Counted from the first letter of the stretch, positions 24,510 to 37,196 are shown. The stretch: DNA of 64,000 bases from Cryptomeria japonica (GCF_030272615.1 NC_081410.1:510691442-510755441), one strand, 5' to 3'. Numbers and translations: made by a program. Notes: generated from the letters alone by a model not told the origin.

Positions 24510-24995
24510 AATAATTACATCCATTACAAGAAATTTAACAAATCCAATAATATTATTAGAGCAGATTTTAATTATTAATCAAGATCCTTAGCTAACGTCG
24601 ATAAGAAGGTCCCAAGCTATGTTTGGACAGATTCTGATTACGAAATTACGTACCTACCTATAGTGATCTTTAAAGGTGAATGAGGTACCGCTTGACATAC
24701 GATGCCTTAATCAATTGGTTTTGTGTCTCCCTTATCAGTGAAAAATGATTGTGTCCTGATTAATAATTAAAATTTGCTCCAATAATATTATCAGATTTGT
24801 TAAATTTTTTTATTTTTTTTATCGGTAAAAGGTCGAAGCCAAAATATTTTATTAAATTATAAACAGATTACATTCTCCCCTCAGTGCGAGCGTCGGTAGG
24901 AAAGAGCATAGAAGAGAAAACCTTTGGCCTTGCCCGAGACTTTAAGTCGAGTTCAATGAGGATTTGTTAAATTTCTTGTAATGTATGTAATTATT
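24510..24995. mobile_element. MITE-like element with long terminal inverted repeats
   Basis: Left arm from 24510 (AATAATTACATCCATTACAA) pairs with the right end at 24995 (35 of 36 bases in the outer part). Pairing continues inward for about 78 bases to 24587. The right arm is interrupted at 24808-24960 by a retroposon, so the inner half of the right arm lies at 24753-24807. Without that insertion the element would be about 319 bp with a non-coding centre. No clear target duplication was seen at its ends, so superfamily is unassigned. Confidence 0.8.
24808..24960 (-). mobile_element. A-tailed retroposon (5'-truncated LINE or SINE) inside the MITE
   Basis: Flanked by a perfect 14-base duplication GATTTGTTAAATTT at 24794-24807 and 24961-24974. 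Read on the minus strand it is 153 bp ending in TTTTACCGATAAAAAAAAT plus an A-rich tail. This is the 3' end style of plant LINEs. The long target duplication and the A tail are the signature of target-primed retrotransposition. Confidence 0.8.
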
Positions 24996-25184
24996 AGAAA
25001 TATTCTTGAACAAAAATCATATCAAATGAGGAGAATATTTCCATTTAACCCATGAAACACGTCGCACACGAGGAAGATATTAAATAATAATAGCACTTCA
25101 CTATAAATTTTCAAAACGTCTCATTAAAAAATGAAACATCAAATGAAGGACAACTTCATTACTTTCTTCTATTCTGCATTTTGC

Positions 25185-25760
25185 ATGTATGTCTACTAGA
25201 GCAATTGCAACTACAATAGCTGACAAAAACCTTACTTTCGTTATGCTTTTACGGATTACCTTGCCTCAAAGCCCCTAAATTGGCACAGACTAGAAGGATG
25301 CTAGCAAAGGTTGTGAAATTTAATTTTACACATTCCAATTGCATTTGTCTGAAAGTTTCTAAAGCCTTTTCAACAAATCCATTTTGAGCATATCCTATGA
25401 ACCTACGATAAATGCAAACCATGACACCACATTTCTTTAATTCATTCTGTCGAGCAGTTCACATACCCAGTTCCAAAGGTCTCATTCAAGCAGAGGGAAG
25501 GAAGACAATGGCAAAGGTTGTGGAATATGACTGACTTTAAACTCGCCAGTTGCGTTTGCTTAAAAGTTTCTAAAACCTTCTCAAAACACCCATTTTGAAC
25601 ATATCCTACACTCATCGCATTCTTTGAGACTCTGTCTCTTTGAAACATTTTGCCAAACAGTGCACACGCCTTGTGTATGCTTCCACATTTCGAATAAATG
25701 TCTACTAGAGAAATTGCAACTAAAACGTATGACAAATATTACCCTTCCATTATGCTATGT
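25185..25760 (-). pseudogene. Pentatricopeptide-repeat (PPR) gene fragment
   Basis: Minus-strand translation gives ISLVDIYSKCGSIHKACALF, RDRVSKNAMSVGYVQNGCFE and KVLETFKQTQLAS. The PLS-class PPR pattern is (S)LVDMYxKCGxIxxAxxxFxxMxxRDVVSWNAMIxGYxQNGxxxxALxxFxxMQxxG. A second, more damaged copy of the same repeats lies at 25185-25440 (FIGYAQNGFVEKALETFRQMQ). Such proteins bind organellar RNA. Key positions are altered (VSWNAM has become VSKNAM), frames shift and only a few motifs remain, so it is a dead fragment. Confidence 0.75.
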
Positions 25761-25792
25761 TGATTTACTTTAAACGGTGTCTACAAATGACC

Positions 25793-26104
25793 TCAAAGAC
25801 GAAGATCTAAAAGTTGCAAACATGGCATAAGACATCTTAGTTTATTTTTTACCTGTGATGCCATCGGCAAAACGACAGCTCCAAATATATTTTTGCGGGA
25901 ACCATGAAAAAAAGTTCGGCGTGAGACATCACGCAAGTCCCGTGGGGTTCCCCCACAATATCGCCTATTGACTAACTGGGGAAAGGTGGATTCTGACGTT
26001 ACAACGATGCTTTTTCTATGCCTGTTTGATAGAGATGTATAAAGCCCTACCAAAGCATATAATAGAAGGCAGAAAATAAAAAATATGAATTGTGGAGATA
26101 GCAA
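25793..26104 (-). other. Open frame of 103 codons, unknown
   Basis: Opens with a hydrophobic stretch (FIFFIFCLLLYALVGLYTSL) that could be a signal or membrane segment, then becomes basic and polar. It lies immediately upstream of, and on the same strand as, the PPR fragment. It may be leader sequence of that locus or chance. No family was recognised. Confidence 0.2.
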
Positions 26105-26699
26105 AAAAAAAAGAAGAAAGAGATGACAAAAACAGTGAGCAAAAGAAAACGATCATCTAAAAATAGTAGAATTTAAAGTGAAGTTGAAAGTAATAAATCG
26201 TGTACATGGGTCATTCGGAAATAGATATGAATTCAGCCAGCGGTAGAGGAAAACGGTAAAAGCGAATGGTAGAAAATGTCACTTTTTGTCATCAAATCGT
26301 GTATACAGGAGATGACAATGACAAAAAATGAATCGATGGTTGTAGGGAGTGAAATTGTCTTGCACTGTCTCTTTACAATTGTGCACTATTGATGGACAAA
26401 TAGAACTCGTCCATCTCATATAGGATACACCTTCGGCGTAATAATTTTAAATGGAGTGTTCAAGTGTTCTTGTGGCATGTTTGGATTGATCCTCTAGCCA
26501 ACTCAACACCTCCTTATTAGCATGTACAATATATGGATCATTAATATTTATTTAACCCACGATCAAAAGACCTTCCATCAATGATGAAGGATGAATGTGT
26601 TGCATCGAGGTAGATGTTCATTAATTACAAAAGAGGAATTTTCAAGACTAAAGTGTGTAAGCCTAAGTCATATTCCTTCCTTGAGCTCTTGATGGCATA

Positions 26700-27310
26700 T
26701 TGGTGAGTCACTTGTCTAGTACCCAATCTACTAGTTTTGTAGAAATGTGACATGTATGGATACTCCTATGCATTTGGTGAACAAAAGGAGATAGAATTCA
26801 TTCTTACGAAAATTCTTTGACAAAAAGCTTAGGAGGATTTTTAAAACAAACCATGATTTAATTATACATGCTATCAAGGTGGTGCTTGGTGAGTATTTAT
26901 TGATGGCTAACCATTGTCATAGAGTGAAAATTGATGTCTTAGCAATATTTCTTGCAACATTGCTAAATTTGGGGGAAACAAAGGCCATGGTGAAAGCCAT
27001 CTACAAGAGGTTGATTTGTGGCAATTACTTGGGTGAATTGGATGATGTCTTAGAGAATGTGGACCTAGAGAAAGGGGTCCCTCTACCAAAATATTATTAT
27101 GTTCTTTGACGATGTGGGAGGGAGGTTGTCAAGTATCCTCTAATTCACTCTTTAGACCCCTCTATTCTCTCATGAAGGAAGCCTATTCTGAAAAGAAGTT
27201 TGTCTTTCTTGAAGATGATGTTGGGGATGGTTCCAAAAGAAATAGAAAGTTGATTGCAAAAGTATCTCATAGAATAAGGTTTGATGGGGTTCGAAAAAGA
27301 GGATCCTAAG
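26700..27310 (+). other. Protein-like remnant, unknown
   Basis: Plus-strand frames from about 26760 read like decayed coding sequence (FLRKFFDKKLRRIFK, then KVVLGEYLLMANHCHRVKID and YLGELDDVLENVDLEKG). A stop follows at 27107, with further pieces to 27310. I recognise no family. It lies between the PPR fragment and the third AT-rich unit, with nothing identified from 26105 to 26700 or from 27310 to 27830. Confidence 0.25.
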
Positions 27311-27829
27311 TTTGGTATAGATATTATGGAATATTATGAGGAGGTTGCATTGTGATGGTAGACATGGATGACATGATGACTTTGAAAATTCATGTCAATT
27401 GTAGTGCAGTTGGCATTCTCAAATCTCAGTTGATGTCTAAGAAGTGTGGGTGTCTAAGAATGTTATGTTGGGGATTCAAACTAGTCTGGGTAGGTTTTTT
27501 GTTTTATATTTTCTTGTATTTGCTTTTTGCAAGGTATAAAATATATATGGTCTTCTCCATTTTGATTCAAGGAGCTTATGGTTGTAGGTTTTGTTTTGGG
27601 AGACGGGCTTCAATTCCGCTCCCTTTTGTTCTCTAAAGTTGGATTGGTTCAAGTTCCATCTATTTAGGGATGGTGTTTGGGGGAGGCAGTGAGCTTCTAG
27701 AGTGGTTGTTTACACCCTGTCCAATGAAGGACTTATATGAGTGCAAACAAATTTAATATTTTATTTTATTTTAACACAAACAGGTGCAACCCCTAAATAT
27801 TATTAGCCTAGCAAAAAATAATAATTTAA

Positions 27830-28240
27830 TTTAAAGAACACTTAAGTCTAACCCTAATTCAGCCCTAATGTTAATACTAACACTAACCCTAACCTAAGCT
27901 TTATCTTAGAATGGAAACCTTAATTTTAACCAACCCTTAACTCTAACCTTAAGCTAACCTTAATCCTAACCCTAACTACAATTAAAGGATGGCACATATT
28001 ATTTAATTTTGATATATATTACTTAATATTTACATTAGATTAAATATTGCAACTCAATTCATAAAAGATGGTAATCTACATATTGTAATAAAAACAATGT
28101 TATAAATTTTCTAATTAATTTTTATTGTAAAAGAAATTTTTAATCATTTAAATTTTTAATATTTAAAAAATATATATTTTTTAAATTTTATAATATTATT
28201 AAACATAATGTTTAAACATAAAGTTTTCTTAAATGACAAT
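27830..28240. repeat. Third AT-rich unit with telomere-like runs, cut by element B
   Basis: Shares ACCTAAGCTTTAT.TTAGAATG, TTAACCAAC, AACTACAATTAAA.GATGG and the AT-rich tail with the units at 21.1 and 21.8 kb. It stops inside AAATGACAA where the element B LTR begins. Confidence 0.7.
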
Positions 28241-30797
28241 TGTAAGAATTTGATGAAAATAGCCAAGATCAAGAGCACATTGAATAGCACAAAAATGAGA
28301 CAAATAGATTTGATGAGAATAAACTGAATTCTAATCAAGATGCAAAAGATTGATCAACTGGATCATCAAAAATTATATACAATGTAGATGAGTTTTCCCA
28401 TAAAGGCAAGGCTATATGGATATGTGAACACACAATGACATGTGGCTCAATGAGATACAAGGGTAGGTAGGGGTAGGTAGGAGAAATAATAAAATATTCC
28501 ACAAGAGGTGGATCACCCACCAAAGGTGGAATGTAACAACAAGATAAGACCACAAAAAGGTGGAATTTCTTCTACATACATCATCCATGTATGCACACTT
28601 CCCTTAGTGTCTCATATCCAAACTACTATGAAATGCATTACCCTAAGTCAACTTAAGTAAGGTGTAATTGTAATTTTAAGTCAACAATGCAAGATGGGTC
28701 CCAGCTACAAGGCCATCTTAGGTACCCATGTACAAATGCAAATGCACACACAACAATGCAATCTCTCACAAACAAAGAAAGAGAGAAAAACCCAATGGGA
28801 AAAAACTTCCCCCCAAAAGAGAGATGAAAATGTCCAAAAGAAACCTCAAAGAAGTATCAGAAGGACAAAACCCCATGTGAGGAAAAAGTTCCCCCCATAA
28901 GAGTGAAGAAGAGAGGCCAAGTAGCCCCCCCTCAATGTAGAATCTACACTAATGGTAGAAACTTGAAACTGAATGAAGAAACTGCTCCATGATCATCGAA
29001 CAACATTCCTCCCCTTAGGAAGAAACAAAACCAAAGGTGAATCCATGAAGTTTCCCCAATCATGAAGAGAATATGTAGGAAAAAAACTCAAGATGAATGG
29101 AGTCTCTAAAACCTGCTCAAGTGTCCCCATTTCGAAGTCAAAAGTTACCCCATCCAAGTTAGGTGTACAGATACACAGTGCTAAAAAAGGCACTCCAAGA
29201 TCTAGTGGAGATGAATGTACAACAAGATGCAAATACTCACATGTTTCCTCTAAGGATAAAGAGACCTCCTCAAAGTGTTGTACATAAGAATCCACAATCA
29301 TGCCAACCTCAAAAGAATGATCATGTAGAGAATGAACAAGAGGGTTAGAGTGTTTCCTCGCAACAATCAAAGAAGAACCATCTTCATCAAAGAGAAGATG
29401 AATGTCATCAATGATGTCTCCCAAATCTGCAATGTAGGACTCCACAAACAAACCTATAATGTCTGTCAAGTTGTCATCCCAAGGAACTGAAGCTGGAAGA
29501 CAAGAAATACCCTGTTGCACTGAATCACAAGAAGGCAAAATTGCATCATCAAGTGCAATAGGTGATGTGATATCTATAGGAGGAGATGAAATGAAAGGAT
29601 CGAGAATGATGTCACATGTGAGAATCCCCAAGTTCAAGTACCCAAAGTTCTCCTTGATATCTGAAGCAACATGTGAAGAATCAACCTCATCAATAGGACC
29701 AAAATGTGAGTACAAACGAGATGCACAATCCACCACCCCAGTTGCAATAATAGCTCATCTCCAAGTTTCTAATGATAATTGAATCAGGTGTGAACTCCAC
29801 AGTTTTCCTTGTTTCCCCATGTGTGATTTGATAGATGGAAAAAAGATTGTTTGTCAAGTAGGGTACACACAACACATCATTGAAGAAGTTATCCTCAATG
29901 GAAATAGATAATTTCCCAGTCACATCCATGTATGTATGATTTCCCATCAAAATTTGTGATATGGTGCAAGGCTCAAATGAAGAGAACATAGACCGTGAAG
30001 ATGTCATATGATGAGAAACTCCTGAATCTAGAAGCCATATCCTTGAATCATGACTTGTAGTAGCACAAAGATCTTGTCCTTTGCTTGTCCCAAGTGAGTG
30101 ACCCTTTCCCTTATCCTTTTCTTTGGAAGGATAATTTGAACTAGACATTCTAGAATTCAAACTTATTTTATTCTTCTCAAGAAGATCTTTCAATTTATCA
30201 ATATCCTTCTTGTACAACAATGTTGTTCATCATCTCCTGGCTTCTTGCAATATGCACAAAAAATATTGTCCTTATATGATTTCCTCTTAGGTGAGGATGT
30301 AGAATCACCTTGTTGTGGAGAGGATGATTGTGCTCCATCTTGTTGTGGCTTTGGCTTAGGTTGCTTTTTGTTCTTGCCTTTGCCTTGTTGCTTTGATTCC
30401 CTTTATTAGCCACCAAATCTTGTGACTTTGAAGATTTGAGAATCCCCATCTTGGTCAAATTAGATTGCTAACATCTTTGTGAATACATCAAATGATGGTG
30501 GAGTGTATGAGGCACCTTGAGAGAACTGATGGGTGTGAAAGCTAGAAACAAAGGCTGCATACTCTAATGGAAGCTTGTCCAACAAGTTGTAAACCAATTG
30601 AGCATCCTTTTTGCCAATGCCACAATTCTTAAGCTTTGCTCTTAGTTAATTTACTTTCATGACATAATCTTGGATTGTATCAAAATCCTTGGGATCCATA
30701 ATTGTGAGTTCACCATCAAGCTTGTAGCCCTTAATCTCATCAAATTGACCATACAATTTCTCATAAATATCCCAAGCCTCTTTAACTGTAGTACTAT
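28241..30797 (-). mobile_element. Element B: truncated relative of element A
   Basis: Begins with a 3' LTR (28241 to about 28673) closely matching element A. About 60 bases spanning the LTR end and polypurine tract are deleted. The interior carries the acidic domain, the protease region and part of Gag in the same order. Similarity stops abruptly at about 30797 inside Gag, after TTTAACTGTAGTAC, so the Gag start, leader, primer site and 5' LTR are missing. Unrelated sequence that leads into palindrome array I follows. Confidence 0.8.
28993..30797 (-). pseudogene. Element B Gag-protease-acidic polyprotein, broken
   Basis: Three frames are used. 30797-30240 holds partial Gag and a damaged zinc-knuckle region. 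30220-29690 holds the protease motif WLLDSGVSHHM (DSGV instead of DSGA) and the linker YLTNNLFSIYQITHG. 29736-28993 is an open run of 247 codons covering the whole acidic domain, with ENFGYLNLGILTCD, IIGLFVESYIADLGD, DDIIDDIHLLFDED and FLPKGRN. Frames change near 29700 and near 30210. The acidic domain has stayed open while Gag decayed, but with one copy this may be chance. Confidence 0.75.
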
Positions 30798-30949
30798 TAT
30801 CCTCATTTCTAGCATTAGCAAAAATGAAGTTACCCCATAAAATTTTACTTGTTTGTGGTTTTTCCTGCTCTATGGTTCGCTTTTCAAAATGTTTTTGTGT
30901 AGTTGAAAGTGTGTTTTCCCTTGTTTTACACCTTTTTTGTTAATTGTGA

Positions 30950-31930
30950 AAGTTTCACAATTTAGGTGTAATTCGGGTCCGTAAACCCTATTTACACCAC
31001 AATTTAAGTGTAATTCAGGTCCGTACACCCAATTTACACCGCTTTTGGCTAATGTCACCTTTTAGGTGTATAGACCCGAATTACACTTCATAGGTGCAAA
31101 TCGAGTTCATAAACCCGAATTGCGCTTATTTAATACACTTTGAGTTATTTGTGAAATTTTTGAAGTGTTGGATTAGGAGTCCATTTTCCTCTTTTAAAGG
31201 CTAAATTATCTCCTTAATGTTCATTTTAATCCCTTTGAGATCGAATTTGTGGCTGGAAGGAGAAGGATTCTCAACTTTCATTTTCGGGTATGAATTTCTT
31301 TGCTTCGATTTAGGGTTTTTATAACCCATTTAGTTTTGATTTTTTCATGAATTTATATGTTTATCAAATCGTTCTTCATAGCTTTTCACCCGGTCGAATC
31401 TTTGATTTGAGTCGGGTTTTTATTTGATTCATCAATTTATATCACAGTGGTGTCGTGATGGGGCCACAGGTCCACCATGCACCATTGATTGGTTCATGGC
31501 GAGTCTGTGACCTCGCCATGACACCAAGTTTCACTTGCTCATTGTATTTATATCACCATGGACTTGTGCAGGGTCGATGGGTCATCGACCCACTACATTA
31601 TTTTTATCTATCAGTTTTTATTGTGGTGTTGGCAGGGCCTTCAACCTACCATACACCATAGCGTGGTGTATGACAGGTTGAAGTCCCCAACCAACACCCC
31701 ATTGTGCCCTAGTTTTCTTGTAATACTCTTGTGGTGTTTGGCGGGGTCGCAGGTCTACCATACACCACTAAATGGTGTATATTGGGTCTACAACCCCACC
31801 TGACACCATTTCAAAATATTTTAAAGTGCAGTGCGGGTTTATGAACCTGCCCTGTGTTATATGATATTTATGCCATATTTTAAAGTGTATGGCGGGTCTA
31901 TAGATCCGACCAACACTTTGGTGCTTTTTC
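30950..31930. repeat. Palindrome array I
   Basis: About ten imperfect to perfect palindromes follow one another. Early ones use GTGTAATTC.GGT against ACCC.AATTTACAC. Later ones are CATGGCGAG/CTCGCCATG (31489-31514), GGGTCGATG/CATCGACCC (31571-31591) and two large ones at about 31623-31700 and 31731-31805. In these GGTGTTGG.AGGG and TTCAACCTACCATACACCA pair with their complements over 35 bases or more. The array lies about 1 kb upstream of a TATA box and 1.8 kb upstream of coding copy I. Confidence 0.75.
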
Positions 31931-32862
31931 TTTAATATGTGTGTAGTCACATAAATCTGTCCAGTTTAATTAAATGAATATTTGCTATTTATTTGATTAA
32001 AAATCCACTAGCCATCAGTTAATTAAATTAATATTTAATTAATTCATCTTCAAATATTCTCCTATTAATTAAATAAATTATTCAATTTATTTTAATTAAT
32101 TCATTAAACCAAATTCAAATCAATTAAATGAATAAATCATATTTATTTCATTTAATCCCCTATTCCTCTTTTAAATAAATTAAATCAAACATTTATTTAA
32201 AATCATTTATCCCCCCACTTGCATTTTCTTACAAATGCAACTTGCACACATTTATTGACATAAATTAATTTATTTTAAATAAAAATCTTATTTTCCCTCA
32301 CCCACCAAACCCACTTGCAATCCTAACCCCCTTCTAGATTCTTCTAAGCCCTTCCTAATTAACCTAATCCATCCCCTAATTATTGTCACATTCCTAAGCA
32401 ACTTGGAGTCACTTCTTAAAGACCTCAAAGTCTTTGAAAAGCATTTATTGCTTTGTGTTCAACAATTTAACCTTCAAAGTCTTCCTAAACCACTAATGGC
32501 TCTTACATGACCATTACTGGCTCTTACATAACCATTTATGGTTATTTCAACTTGCACTTATGTGTCTCCTCAAGCATTTATTACTTTGACCATGTTTATC
32601 CCTTTTGCCTTTGTACAAGAGTTTATCCATTGGATAAAAGCTTTATTATTTGAATAAAGAGTTTATTCATTCAACTAACCTTGAAGTTAACTCCCAAGGT
32701 CATGTCAAGCATTTAATGCTTATTCCCTCTCCTCTCAACCTATCTCACATTGACACTTGTCATCCTAGGATTGGGTTGAAAGCCCTCACATGGATCTCAA
32801 ATCATTCAATCCTGACCATTGTTGAGATTGCTCAATCTCAACCATCCATTGCTCCATTTTAC
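31931..32862. other. AT-rich region between palindrome array I and promoter
   Basis: Dense TTAATTAA/ATTTAAT words from 31990 to 32290, then ordinary sequence with CATTTATTGCTTTG-like words. No coding potential. Confidence 0.5.
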
Positions 32863-32872
32863 CTATAAATAG
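32863..32872 (+). promoter_or_regulatory. TATA box upstream of copy I
   Basis: CTATAAATAG in an otherwise mixed context, about 870 bp ahead of the first coding remains of copy I and downstream of the palindrome array. A transcript starting near 32895 would include a long leader. Confidence 0.45.
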
Positions 32873-33739
32873 AGCTCACATTCCTCATTTTCAAATCCTC
32901 AAGCATTTAGCATTCTTAGCCATAATCCTGAAAACTTGTATGCATTTAAGCTATAGGTATTTTAAGAGACCATTTTAGCATAATCAACTAATAATATTGT
33001 CATTTTGGTTAAAATAAATCATTTTAGTGTCAATAGCACAGTGTTAGCTTTTCATTCATATTTAGAGCAAATACTTCAATCTCAAACCTCCATAAGCATC
33101 CATAGTGTAAAAAGCTGCTGAAAGCTACACTATTTTGGAACTTGGAGAGGAGAGGAACAAGGGAGAAGAAACCAAGAGCATGTTAGGAGGCATTTGGAGA
33201 TGCCTCATCATATTTACCTTCTTAGTTAGATATTTTATCATGCTTTTGATATCTCTTTTGATATGCTTGTGTAGGAAAGTATTTTGTTTGTGATTTCTGA
33301 CATTAACGGTTTGGCTTTTCTTCTTGTTTGTGTCTTGATATCATTGACTAACCTTCCCTTTTTGCAGAGCCTCAATGTGTATTCCAGATCTATAGGTCCA
33401 AATTAGACTTGTTTTGGGGGATTTTTTCAAAAAGTGTAATTAAATTATTTTTAAATGAATTTTAAATACTTTCATTTTTTCTACACTTTTATAAATGGAT
33501 TTTTTCAAATATTTTTGTTTTAAATTCATTTATTTGCACACACATAAATGGTAATTTTTCATTCTATTTACTTTGGAAATATTAAGTATTTAAAAATAGG
33601 TTTTTGGAAAACCTAATTATCTCAAATGTACTATTGTTAGAGTTTGTTCAAATTGTATGAACAAAAATGAATTGATCAGGTGTATCATGTTGATACTAAT
33701 TAATTTCTCTTTCTCTCAGTATTGTTATTATAATAATGT

Positions 33740-36700
33740 CAAAGGTATCTCCAAACAAAAGAGGGATGAATTCAAGAAGCAAGGCCTACATCCGATTTTT
33801 CCTTCTTTTACTTCTAATATTGATCATATTAGAGACACGGAGATAGGTCACGTTGACCTAGAAGAATTTCTAAAAAGAATCAAGAAACCACCTTCATATC
33901 GGGATATGGAAGCAATTATCAATAGTGGTATACACTTAATTGCAACTTTCCCATGTCAACATAGGATCCCGAGTTTGTGATGGCAATGGCGAAGCATTTT
34001 GATCCTGAAAGCAGAAGTGTGAAAGATGAATTTGAAAAGAAATTAATCAGGCTTGATGAAGAGTTCTTTGATTCAATGTTCAAATGTCTGAGTATTGAGA
34101 GATATTTAGATATCACTATGCAATCAGTTGTAGCTTACTTTGACAGAAATTCTGACAAGTGTAGGCATAATATTAATGATAATTGACTTAAAACTCCAAG
34201 GCCAACTATTACCAGATGGTTGGAAACTCTTCCCAGGTCTGACTTAGCTGAAGAAGTCAATGACTTGATAACTCTTTTGAGTAGAGTTAAAGGACTTCCC
34301 ACTTCTAATACTTTCTATAAGTGGATGTATTAATACATCCATGTGATCAGACATAATAAAGAGAAGATATTTTGGGGAAAGCAAACCAGTGATGCCATTT
34401 GTGAACAACTCACAAAGGTTCCCACTACTCTCAAGTTCTACATGACTTCTTACTTGGTGTACGATGCAGCTTCAATGAGACACTTTCCTGGCTTAACGAC
34501 TACTAGTGACAAAAGGCAAGTTGAGGTACATGAATACTATACCCAGTTGGTCTTGAAAGAAAGTCATAGTCATTTCTGAAGAGTCAATGATGCCTTCTTT
34601 GGTTATTATAAGGTTATGATGGATAAAAACCTATATAATAAGAGCGTGTATGATCACGGATGGAAAGTCGTTAATCAATATGGATGCATGTTTCTTCAGT
34701 TTCCAACTTTTACCTATATTAGGGTTGGATGTTTCAATGGTGAGCCCTTCATGCTCCCTAGATATCCTTCAGACAAGATTGTGCTAATAGAGCTTGCTCG
34801 TCAGATGAATATAGTACATGAATCCCAATCTAGTTCTCATAAGACAGGTTTAAAATTCTTTGTCTCCATTGGAAGATATTCTATCAATTCTATTTTCAAG
34901 GCCAAAGCCATGGAGAATGAGATGAGAAAATTCCTTATGAGATTCTTCAAAGCCAGGAAGGACTTTGACTATAGGGGTATGAGTAACAAACTGAAGAAGG
35001 CCTATGTGCATGTTCATCGGATCGAAGATGTTTGGGTTGATTGTAGATCTGAGCATGATATAAGGAAACTTGATTATTATCGCTTGATAGTTGATCAAAT
35101 TGAGAACTTTGGTGTTGTTGATGTTCCTGATGATCTGGAAGAGGATGGTGGCATCATGGATCCTTTATATGAAAATATTAGGGTTTCTTCTACTCCTTTG
35201 CCTTTTATTCAATGGTCGCAAAAGGAGTGTATTTACATTAGAGAACATTTTCAAAGTATTATCACAAATACTTATATTTGGTTATCTTTGCATGGTGTTC
35301 CCCTAAAACCTTTCTCCTCTAGTTCTAATGATGACACTACTGGCCCATTGGGAAAGAGATATGATATTAGAGTCAAGAACAAAGAGGATGTTGCGGTTCC
35401 AGGGAAAGCTTATAAATTGAAATTCATAGTTGGATCCAAGAAAGGTAAATCTCAGGGAGAGCCTTCAAGTTCTAATGTTTAGCAGATATCAAAATTGGAT
35501 TCACCAAATGAGCAGGAGGAGGGTGAACTTCCCGATGAGGAGTTAGTTCATGAACAAGAGGGTGATCAGGAACAAGATGAGTTGAATGTAGAAGAGTTTC
35601 CACAAACATATGAACATTTACTCCTAGTATCTTCTCCTACATCTACATTGCAAGTCCATGTCTCTACTTTTGATCTTGAGCTTCCGATATTTGCAAGTGT
35701 TGTTTCATCAAGTATTAGTCATGTATCTTCTACGAGTACTAGTGAGTCAGCCCTAGACACATCCCGTGATAATATTGAGAATGTTTTCTCATCTTTTCCC
35801 ACGTTGTCCAAAGTGTCTACATCTATATTAGATGATTTTGATAAGTTCTTCAATGATTCAACTCGTAGGTTACATGAATCTTCATTAGAAAATCCCACCA
35901 ATGTGATCACCGTAGCCTCTCCTTTTGTGACTGCAACTGTTTGGGACTCTATCAATCCTTCCTAGGATGTGGTGGTTGGTGAGGAGATGATTCTACCTTT
36001 CCCCCTTGGTTGTTTTCTAATGCCCCAAAAAGGAAGAAGCAATTTGTTTCCCCTGAAGATTTTGATTTCAGTTAACTTATTCCTGTCAAATCTAAAACTA
36101 TAAAGAAAGTTAAGACTCTGTTAAGAGTTAAGGTCGATAAGGATAAGAACAAGTATGATGAGGTTGTTGTTCATCCCCAAGATGCAATTATTGGTCAAGT
36201 ATAGGATACTGATTATATTATTCAAAGGGTTGAGTTGGGAAAACAGGCTCATGATTCTGCTTCAAGTGATGCAATATCAACTTTGGAAGCTCTTGTTGCC
36301 AGATACGATGAAGACAAGGTTAAGAAAGATCAACTCAAAGCAAGGATCGATCAACTAACTTCAATTTTGATTAAACCAAGTCTTTTGAGACTATTGAACC
36401 AATAACTTCTTCCTTGGATGATTAGGTTGTTAAAAGAGCTGAGCAAGCGACATCTCATAGTAGAGTTATAGAATAATGGATGGATCATATTTTGAGTCAA
36501 GGCACACGACTCATAGGTTTAGCTACTACCATTTTCAATAACCTTGATACCGTCAGGACAAAGATATGTAGCACTATAGAGGTCTTCTCCCAGGAGCTCG
36601 AAATGCAAGAAAGAGACTTTGAGGCTTGGTTGAAATTTGAAGATTATGATCCTGATGAACTCATACAAAATAATGTTATTCCTTCACGATGCATGTATGT

Positions 36701-37139
36701 GGAGTAGCGAGAAGCCTTAGAACACAAAATGAACATTCTTGAGCGTCTAGTCAAGGATACGAGGAAGGCTTTAAAGGAATGTGTTGACAAGAAGGAAGAG
36801 ATTGTTACAAAGGTTTCAAAAATTCCATGTGTGTTCCTTGATCATGATGGAAAAGTGCTACCAGTAGATGAGATCATTAAAGAATTCAATTTACTTGTAA
36901 CTACTGAAGTTGACAAAGATGATTTCACTTTATCCTCGATTGATAAGTTGGTTGACCTTCAATTTGTCCTATATTTCTTAGATATTATTATGAGGAAGCA
37001 TAAGAAATGTTGTATTGATTTAGAGGATTCTATTACTAGAGTCAAGATCATCACTAGTAATACCCAGGAACCTGACGGAGTTCAATTGAAGGATGCTTTC
37101 CAAAAGTTTGAGGAATTTCAAAAGAAGAATTCTACCTAA
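33740..37139 (+). pseudogene. Copy I of an unrecognised repetitive protein family
   Basis: Decayed coding sequence across six or more frame changes, originally about 1100 residues. Segments in order: RDTEIGHVDLEEFLKR; KHFDPESRSVKDEFEKKL; ITRWLETLPRSDL; LKFYMTSYLVYDAASMR; a TGA inside SHF-stop-RVNDAFF; FLQFPTFTYIRVGCF; PFMLPRYPSDK; KKAYVHVHRIEDVWVDCRSE; TPLPFIQWSQKE; a Ser/acidic-rich linker; PKRKKQFVSPEDFDF; a coiled-coil-like tail ending FEEFQKKN. It shares these in the same order with copy II and more distantly with copy III. The longest intact piece is 34616-35482. No known domain was recognised. Two small hairpins follow (37197-37211 and 37226-37250). Confidence 0.75.
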
Positions 37140-37196
37140 GGAAAGTGACACTTAGTCATTTTCATGATTCTTTAGTGGCTTTTTGTTTTATCTAGC

